From assembly GCA_946405135.1 (NCBI GenBank), contig CAMJGD010000012.1, forward strand, positions 25,323 to 89,322: 64,000 nt of DNA, in the 5' to 3' direction. Numbering within the stretch: position 1 is the stretch's first letter; each line of letters starts with the position of its first letter. The DNA is from an uncultured Clostridiaceae bacterium (GTDB lineage Bacteria > Bacillota > Clostridia > Clostridiales > Clostridiaceae). Under the pieces are notes generated by a model. It saw only the letters and a program-made list of their open reading frames with translations. It was not told the DNA's origin and searched no databases. Positions 56,240 through 64,000 of this stretch are shown piece after piece. A program made the position numbers and the translations under genes.

Positions 56240-57340
56240 TTGAAATTTATATGTGAAAAAAATAAATTAGTAGAAGCTATATCTATAGTACAGAAAGCTG
56301 TTACAGGAAAATCCCCTATGCAAATACTTGAAGGAATCTATATAGAAGCTTTCGATAATACTCTAACTTTAATAGGATCCGATATTGACTTAAGTATAGA
56401 AACAAAAATAGAAGCTGAAATTTTAGAACCAGGTAAAATAGTAATTGATGCTAAATTATTCGGAGAAATAATAAGAAAACTTCCTAACTACGATATAGAG
56501 ATAGAAACTTTTGAAAATAATTCAATAAAAATAAGCTGTCAAAAGTCAGTATTTACTTTAATGCACATGAATGCAGATGATTTTCCAAATCTTCCAACTG
56601 TAGATGAAAATATTATTTTTACTGTTCCTCAAGGTATACTAAAAAATATGATAAAAGGAACAAGTTTTGCTATAGCACAAGATGAAACAAGACCTATATT
56701 AACAGGAATTCTTTTTGAAATAAAAGATAAAGTATTAAATTTAGTAGCACTAGATGGATATAGGCTTGCTTTAAGAAATGAATTTTTAGATACAGAAAAA
56801 ACAATAAGTGCTGTAATTCCAGGTAAGACATTAAATGAAGTTAGTAAGATATTAGAGGAAAATGAAGAAACAGTAAACATTAACTTTACTACAAATCACA
56901 TATTATTTAACCTAGGAGATACAAAGGTAATATCAAGACTTTTAGAAGGAGAATTTATAAAATACAATTCTATAATACCTCAGGAACATAACCTTGAAGT
57001 AACAGTAAATAAGCAAGAATTGCTTAATTGCATAGATAGAGCTTCCCTTATGGCCAAAGAGGGAAATAGCAATTTAATAAAATTAGATATTCAAGAAGAT
57101 GTCATGGTAATAACTTCAAATTCTCAATTAGGAAAGGTTAGAGAAGAAGTTAATATAAAATTGCAAGGAGAACCACTTCAAATTGCATTTAATTCAAAAT
57201 ATTTAATAGATGTACTTAAAATAATGGATAACGAAGAAATATTAATGGAGTTTTCAAGCAGTGTAAGTCCATGTGTAGTTAAAAATAAAGATTTAAGCAA
57301 TTGCAAGTATTTGGTATTGCCAGTAAGATTGGTTAAATAG
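56240..57340 (+). CDS. dnaN: DNA polymerase III sliding clamp (beta)
   Basis: 366 residues, the standard length. Three clamp repeats; N-terminus KFICEKNKLVEAISIVQKAV, and the C-terminal CKYLVLPVRL that closes the hydrophobic cleft. Start: TTG 56240 is eight bases after AAGGAGG; the ATG at 56213 lies upstream of that ribosome site and is rejected. Confidence 0.97.
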   Translation: MKFICEKNKLVEAISIVQKAVTGKSPMQILEGIYIEAFDNTLTLIGSDIDLSIETKIEAEILEPGKIVIDAKLFGEIIRKLPNYDIEIETFENNSIKISCQKSVFTLMHMNADDFPNLPTVDENIIFTVPQGILKNMIKGTSFAIAQDETRPILTGILFEIKDKVLNLVALDGYRLALRNEFLDTEKTISAVIPGKTLNEVSKILEENEETVNINFTTNHILFNLGDTKVISRLLEGEFIKYNSIIPQEHNLEVTVNKQELLNCIDRASLMAKEGNSNLIKLDIQEDVMVITSNSQLGKVREEVNIKLQGEPLQIAFNSKYLIDVLKIMDNEEILMEFSSSVSPCVVKNKDLSNCKYLVLPVRLVK

Positions 57341-57396
57341 TTATATTGATATGATTAGATATTATACTAATAGGCAATAATTTAAACGGGAGTTGA

Positions 57397-57609
57397 TTGT
57401 ATTTGGAAGAAGTAAAGATAAATACAGATTTTATTAAACTTGATTCTTTTCTTAAATGGTGCGGTGCTGTTTCTTTAGGTTCAGAAGCTAAAGTTTTTAT
57501 ATTGAACGGCGAAGTTAAGGTTAATGGAGAAGTTTCACTTCAAAGAGGAAAAAAGTTATTTAAAGGAGATACTGTTGAGTTTAATAATCATTTATACAAA
57601 ATAGTATAG
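57397..57609 (+). CDS. yaaA: S4-domain RNA-binding protein YaaA/YlmH type
   Basis: 70 residues. An S4 domain: FIKLDSFLKWCGAVSLGSEAKVFI and GEVKVNGEVSLQRGKKL. The small YaaA protein between dnaN and recF is conserved in Firmicutes and linked with ribosome assembly. TTG 57397 is close to GGGAG; TTG 57403 is an alternative. Confidence 0.92.
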   Translation: MYLEEVKINTDFIKLDSFLKWCGAVSLGSEAKVFILNGEVKVNGEVSLQRGKKLFKGDTVEFNNHLYKIV

Positions 57610-57673
57610 TATAAATTTTCATGTTCATTTTTATTTAACAATATTATGTTATAATTTATAAAGGTGTTCTTTT

Positions 57674-58840
57674 ATGTATATAAAAAGGTTAGAACTTAAA
57701 AACTATAGAAACTATAGTGCATTAGATCTGGAATTAGAGAAAAATGTAAATGTGTTTGTGGGAGATAATGCACAGGGAAAGACTAACATACTTGAAGCTA
57801 TATATTATTGTGGTTTTGGTAAGTCTCATAGAACCAATAAAGATAGAGAAATTATAAAATGGAATGAAAATAATTCAATAATAAAACTTCATGTATGTAG
57901 AAAAAGATTAGATAAAAAAATAGACATTAATATTTTAAAAGATGGTAAAAAAGCAATAAAAATTAACTCTATAAAAATCAGTAAAATATCTGATTTAATC
58001 GGTGTTTTTAATGTGGTGATGTTTTCTCCAGAAGATTTAAGAATAGTTAAAGAATCTCCTGGGGTTAGAAGAAGATTTTTAGATATGGAATTATGTCAGC
58101 TGGATAAAAAGTATTATTATAATTTAGTACAATATAATAAAGTATTGCATGAAAGAAATTCTATTCTAAAATCAAGAAATATGGATATATCAATGATGGA
58201 TATATATGATATCCAATTATCTAAATTTGCTTCATACATAATACAAAAAAGACTTTATTACATTGAAAAATTAAATCACTATGGAAAAAATATACACAAA
58301 GATATAACTTCCTCAAAAGAAGACATATTTTTTAAATATATATCTTCTGTTAAATTTTCTGGTATATCTTCTATGAATGAAGAAGTTATTAGTTCTGAAA
58401 TAAGTAAAGAAATTGGTTCTATGGTTAAAGATAATAGCCAAGAGGAAATAGCAAGTGCAGTACTAGATAATTTACATAAAAGTAGAAAAAATGATTTTGA
58501 GAGGGGAATTACAGGCATAGGTGTTCATAGGGATGATTTATCTATATTGATAAATGGAATAGATGCTAAAAGCTTTGCTTCTCAAGGACAGCAAAGAACT
58601 GCAGTATTAACTATGAAGTTTTCTTCTTTAGATATAATACAAGAAATAACAGGAGAATACCCAGTGCTTTTATTGGATGACGTTCTTTCAGAACTAGATT
58701 TTAATAGAAAAAAGTATATATTAAGCTCCATAAGCGATATACAAACTATAATTACTTGTACTGGTATTGAAGATATAGAAACATATATAAAAAATGATTC
58801 AAGGATTTTTAAGGTTAAAGATGGAACCATAAGTATGTAG
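57674..58840 (+). CDS. recF: DNA repair and recombination ATPase RecF
   Basis: 388 residues, slightly longer than usual. ABC/SMC-like ATPase: Walker A GDNAQGKTNILEAIY, signature ASQGQQRTAVL, Walker B PVLLLDDVLSELD. It helps load RecA at single-strand gaps. AAGGTG precedes the ATG. Followed by remB (13-base gap). Confidence 0.97.
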   Translation: MYIKRLELKNYRNYSALDLELEKNVNVFVGDNAQGKTNILEAIYYCGFGKSHRTNKDREIIKWNENNSIIKLHVCRKRLDKKIDINILKDGKKAIKINSIKISKISDLIGVFNVVMFSPEDLRIVKESPGVRRRFLDMELCQLDKKYYYNLVQYNKVLHERNSILKSRNMDISMMDIYDIQLSKFASYIIQKRLYYIEKLNHYGKNIHKDITSSKEDIFFKYISSVKFSGISSMNEEVISSEISKEIGSMVKDNSQEEIASAVLDNLHKSRKNDFERGITGIGVHRDDLSILINGIDAKSFASQGQQRTAVLTMKFSSLDIIQEITGEYPVLLLDDVLSELDFNRKKYILSSISDIQTIITCTGIEDIETYIKNDSRIFKVKDGTISM

Positions 58841-58853
58841 AGGAGGAAAGATT

Positions 58854-59120
58854 ATGTTTCTTCATTTAGGAGAAAATGTGGTTGTGCCTATAAAGGATGT
58901 TATAGGAATTTTTGATATAGAAACTAGTATGTACAGCAGTGATACCATACAATTTCTAAGAATGGCTGAAGAAGATGGCTTTGTTGAGAGAATAACAAAA
59001 GAAAAACCAAAATCCTTTGTTATAGCGGAAGTAAACAAAAAGAGTAAAATATATCTGTCACCTATATCTTCATCCACGTTGACAAAGAGAACTTATACGG
59101 ATTATAACGTTAATTTATAA
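58854..59120 (+). CDS. remB: RemB, extracellular matrix regulator family (DUF370)
   Basis: 88 residues. FLHLGENVVVPIKDVIGIFDIE start is diagnostic for the family. Bacillus RemB lies at the same place between recF and gyrB; the paralogue RemA is a DNA-binding regulator of matrix genes. The role in clostridia is unproven. AGGAGG precedes the ATG. Confidence 0.92.
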   Translation: MFLHLGENVVVPIKDVIGIFDIETSMYSSDTIQFLRMAEEDGFVERITKEKPKSFVIAEVNKKSKIYLSPISSSTLTKRTYTDYNVNL

Positions 59121-59146
59121 TTGAATTTAGAAATAACTATTTATCT

Positions 59147-59190
59147 ACCACATGCTTAGACTTGAATTTATATCAAATAAAGTATGTGGT
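59147..59190. repeat. Hairpin between remB and gyrB
   Basis: ACCACATGCTT (59147-59157) pairs with AAGTATGTGGT (59180-59190) with one wobble. No T-run follows, so it is probably not a simple terminator; it could be a processing or attenuation element ahead of gyrB. Confidence 0.5.
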
Positions 59191-59222
59191 TGTGAATTGT
59201 GTAATTTTTTATTGATCTTTAA

Positions 59223-61148
<1,926 letters not shown>

Positions 61149-61169
61149 CGCATAGATGAGGTGAAATGG

Positions 61170-63647
61170 ATGAATAACAACGAGGGTAAAGTTTTAAACG
61201 TAGACATTAAAAATGAGATGAAAAAATGTTATATAGATTATGCTATGAGTGTTATAGTAGGTCGTGCTCTTCCTGATGTGAGGGATGGATTAAAACCAGT
61301 TCATAGAAGAATTTTGTTTTCAATGTATGAATTAGGATTGACTCCTGATAAAGGCTATAGAAAATGTGCAAGAATAGTCGGAGATGTCTTAGGTAAGTAT
61401 CATCCTCATGGAGATGCGTCTGTATATGATGCTTTAGTAAGAATGGCTCAGGATTTTTCTATTAGATATATTTTAGTAGATGGTCATGGTAACTTTGGTT
61501 CCGTAGATGGAGACTATCCAGCAGCTATGAGGTATACGGAAGCTAAAATGGGTAAAATAGCCATTGAACTTTTAAGAGACATAAATAAAAATACAGTAGA
61601 CTTTATAGCAAATTTTGATGGTGAAGAAAAGGAGCCTTCTGTAATACCTTCTAGATTTCCTAATCTTTTAGTAAATGGTTCTTCAGGTATTGCTGTAGGA
61701 ATGGCAACTAATATACCTCCTCATAACTTGAATGAAGTAATAGATGGAGTAATTCTTTTAATAGATAATCCTGAATATACTGTAACAGAACTTATGACAG
61801 CTATAAAAGGACCTGATTTTCCAACGGCAGGAATAATAATGGGTACTTCAGGTATAAGAGAAGCTTATGAAACTGGTAGAGGAAAAGTCATAGTTAGAGC
61901 TAAAGCTGAAATAGAAGAGGAAAATGGCAGAAATAAGATAATAGTTACAGAAATTCCTTATCAAGTAAATAAGGCTAAACTTGTAGAAAGTATAGCTGAT
62001 CTTGTAAAAGATAAAAAAATAAACGGAATTTCAGATCTTAGAGATGAATCAGATAGAGAAGGTATGAGAATAGTAATAGATTTAAAAAAGGATGCTAATC
62101 CTAATGTAGTATTAAATTTATTATATAAGCATACCAAAATGGAAGATACTTTTGGAATAATAATGTTAGCTCTTGTAGATAATAAACCTCAAGTATTGAA
62201 CTTAAAACAAATTCTTACTCATTATGTTGATTTCCAAAAAGAAGTTATTAAGAGAAGAACTCAATTTGAATTAGAGAAAGCAGAAGAAAGAGCTCATATA
62301 CTAGAGGGATTGAAAATAGCTTTAGATAATATTGATGAAGTTATTAGCATATTGAGAAATTCAAAAACTACAGATATAGCAAAAAATGCTCTTATGGAAA
62401 GATTTTTATTATCTGAAAAGCAAGCTCAGGCTATATTAGAAATGAGACTTAGAAGACTTACAGGTTTAGAAAGAGAAAAGATAGAGGAAGAGCTTAATGA
62501 GCTTGTAACACTGATAGAAAAATTAAAAGAAATACTTGCTAACGAAGAGCTAGTTTTAAATATAATAAAAGAGGAATTAACAGATATTAAAAATAAATAT
62601 GGAGATGAAAGAAGAACAGCTATAGAAAGAAGCAAGTATGATATAAATATTGAAGATTTAATTCAGGAACAAGAAGTTGTAATAACATTAACAGGTACAG
62701 GATATATAAAAAGAATATCAGCAGATACGTATTCAGCCCAAAGAAGAGGCGGAAAAGGTATTCAGGCCATGGTAACAAAAGAAGATGATTTTGTAGAAAA
62801 TGTGTTTGTAACATCCACTCACAGCGATTTATTATTCTTTACTAACCTAGGAAGAGTATATAAATTACGTGCTTATGAGATTCCTGATGCAGGAAGAACA
62901 GCCAAAGGAATAAATCTAATAAATTTAATTTCTTTAAATCCAGGAGAAAAGATAGAAACAGTTCTTTCTATAAAAGATATAAAACGAGATGGATATTTAG
63001 TTATGGCCACAAGAAAAGGTATAATAAAGAAAACACCTTTAAAAGACTTTGCTTCTATAAGGAAAAATGGTCTTAATGCTATAACATTAAAAGATGGCGA
63101 TGAACTATTAAAAGTTAAAGCTACTTATGGAGATGCAGATATAGTTATAGTAACTCAAAATGGATACTGCATAAGGTTTAACGAAAAGGATATAAGGCCT
63201 ATGGGAAGAATTGCTGCTGGAGTAAAAGCTATAACCTTAAGAGAAGATGATATGGCTGTAACTATGGATATAGCAGTTCCAGATCAATATTTATTAGTAG
63301 TAAGTGAAAATGGTTTTGGTAAGAGAACTGATATAAAAGAATATCCAGTACAGCATAGAGGTGGAAAAGGTATAAAGACTTACAGAATCGCTTCTAAAAC
63401 AGGAAAAGTTGTAGCTGCAAGAGTATGTAAAGAAGATGATGAGTTAATGCTTATAAACAGCAGTGGTGTAGCCATAAGAATAAATGTTTCTGGTATTTCA
63501 ATAACAAGCAGAAGTGCTATGGGAGTTACTTTAATGAGAACTAACGAAGATGAGCAGATAGTAGCTATAGCCAAAATAAACAGTGAAGAAATAAACAATG
63601 AAGAAATGGATACTACTGTTGCTGCTGAATTAGAGCAAAACAACTAG
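61170..63647 (+). CDS. gyrA: DNA gyrase subunit A
   Basis: 825 residues. Winged-helix/tower domains with the QRT-type quinolone loop ([18 protein letters not shown]), the catalytic Tyr in [10 protein letters not shown] (about 118), and the six-bladed C-terminal domain with the GyrA box QRRGGKG (about 520). Start: ATG 61170 is six bases after GAGGTG; the GTG at 61161 is part of that site. Cotranscribed with gyrB (21-base gap). Confidence 0.98.
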   Translation: MNNNEGKVLNVDIKNEMKKCYIDYAMSVIVGRALPDVRDGLKPVHRRILFSMYELGLTPDKGYRKCARIVGDVLGKYHPHGDASVYDALVRMAQDFSIRYILVDGHGNFGSVDGDYPAAMRYTEAKMGKIAIELLRDINKNTVDFIANFDGEEKEPSVIPSRFPNLLVNGSSGIAVGMATNIPPHNLNEVIDGVILLIDNPEYTVTELMTAIKGPDFPTAGIIMGTSGIREAYETGRGKVIVRAKAEIEEENGRNKIIVTEIPYQVNKAKLVESIADLVKDKKINGISDLRDESDREGMRIVIDLKKDANPNVVLNLLYKHTKMEDTFGIIMLALVDNKPQVLNLKQILTHYVDFQKEVIKRRTQFELEKAEERAHILEGLKIALDNIDEVISILRNSKTTDIAKNALMERFLLSEKQAQAILEMRLRRLTGLEREKIEEELNELVTLIEKLKEILANEELVLNIIKEELTDIKNKYGDERRTAIERSKYDINIEDLIQEQEVVITLTGTGYIKRISADTYSAQRRGGKGIQAMVTKEDDFVENVFVTSTHSDLLFFTNLGRVYKLRAYEIPDAGRTAKGINLINLISLNPGEKIETVLSIKDIKRDGYLVMATRKGIIKKTPLKDFASIRKNGLNAITLKDGDELLKVKATYGDADIVIVTQNGYCIRFNEKDIRPMGRIAAGVKAITLREDDMAVTMDIAVPDQYLLVVSENGFGKRTDIKEYPVQHRGGKGIKTYRIASKTGKVVAARVCKEDDELMLINSSGVAIRINVSGISITSRSAMGVTLMRTNEDEQIVAIAKINSEEINNEEMDTTVAAELEQNN

Positions 63648-63672
63648 TTATATATTTAGTATTTTAAATATG

Positions 63673-63712
63673 AAAAGTAATGCAGAGTAAATATTTCTGC
63701 ATTACTTTTTTT
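63673..63712 (+). terminator. Terminator after gyrA
   Basis: AAAAGTAATGCAGA (63673-63686) pairs perfectly with TCTGCATTACTTTT (63696-63709), followed by T-rich sequence. Confidence 0.92.
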
Positions 63713-64000
63713 ACTTGTAAGTTAAATATACTCTTCCAGGTGTATCATCTTAAGTATATTAAAGAAAAAGTAAGATATAATGAAAAATACCCTTAAAATG
63801 CAAGAAAAATAGTCTAATACTATCTATTTATTATTAATTAAAAATGATATTATGGTTAAGCAATGAGCGTTAGCTCGTTGGCATTTGCAAAAAGTCTTAA
63901 GCTCTTAAGCATTTATGATTTCTGTTAAGAATTAAAAAATAAATGTGTCAAGCAAAAATGAAAATGTCCCGAAAAACTTTAATTATTAGCACCAGCAATA
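63713..64000. other. Right-edge intergenic DNA, possible mobile-element end from 63944
   Basis: No gene. It holds a small hairpin GAGC-GTTA-GCTC (about 63866-63877) and a direct repeat CTTAAG-CT-CTTAAG (about 63897-63910). From 63944, TGTGTCAAG...AAAATGTCCCG resembles insertion-sequence ends of the IS21 type, but the element, if real, lies outside the window. Confidence 0.35.

Overview
The window is AT-rich, low-GC Gram-positive DNA that looks like a Clostridium chromosome (sensu stricto or a close relative) centred on the replication origin. The support is the gene order rpmH-oriC-dnaA-dnaN-yaaA-recF-remB-gyrB-gyrA, with rnpA-yidD-yidC-jag-mnmE-mnmG-rsmG-noc-parA-parB on the other side, sporulation-linked genes (yyaC, soj/spo0J), a SUF system of the SufCBDSU type, and the end of a lysine-fermentation (kam) operon. 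Species cannot be fixed from the sequence alone.

Layout. 1-4073 (+): end of the beta-lysine branch of lysine fermentation (kamB 3' end, kamC, kamD, kamE). 4166-7051 (-): a large 7TM/receiver/GGDEF protein whose histidine-kinase core is degenerate. 7276-10277: a 49-residue ORF, a cytoplasmic Med/BMP-like binding protein and a phosphoesterase. 10496-12922 (-): glpK-glpF behind a leader terminator typical of antitermination control. 12998-18092 (-): sufCBDSU behind a strong promoter with two palindromic operator-like sites. 18199-20861 (+): SAM-I riboswitch and metNIQ. 20937-25042 (-): yitT and an ABC exporter with two FtsX-like permeases. 25385-25711: a decayed IS3-family transposase beside tRNA-Thr(CGT). 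26160-26716 (+): hsp18 under a perfect CtsR box. 26812-34039 (-): operon mazG-like, yybS, gdpP, rplI, lonC, dnaB with a clear sigma-A promoter. 34192-37216 (-): histidine kinase, REC-TPR response regulator and a transglutaminase-fold protein without catalytic Cys/His. 37472-40024 (-): rpsF-ssb-rpsR, DUF951, mscS, DUF3343. 40360-43853 (+): LysE exporter, cysteine-desulfurase-like enzyme, AI-2E family permease, yyaC. 43868-54102 (-): UPF0180 gene, DUF4446, parB, parA, two parS sites, noc, rsmG, mnmG, mnmE, jag, yidC, yidD, rnpA, rpmH. 54262-56172: bipartite oriC flanking dnaA, with DnaA boxes and DnaA-trios before dnaN. 56240-63647 (+): dnaN to gyrA. 63648-64000: terminator, then a possible mobile-element end cut by the window edge.

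How it works together. Most genes are replication, segregation, translation and membrane-insertion housekeeping in conserved ancestral order. The metabolic operons carry readable control elements: S-box for methionine uptake, leader terminator for glycerol uptake, CtsR box for hsp18, paired operators for suf. The most unusual signals are three genes (near 228, 7051 and 25042) whose best start, judged by Shine-Dalgarno spacing and by a sensible N-terminus, is AUA; a kinase-dead signalling protein; a two-component operon carrying a catalytically stripped transglutaminase; paired terminator hairpins that hold the Shine-Dalgarno of yyaC and of the UPF0180 gene; and a possible pseudoknot RNA upstream of the LysE gene. 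I saw no CRISPR array, prophage, rRNA gene or intact transposon.
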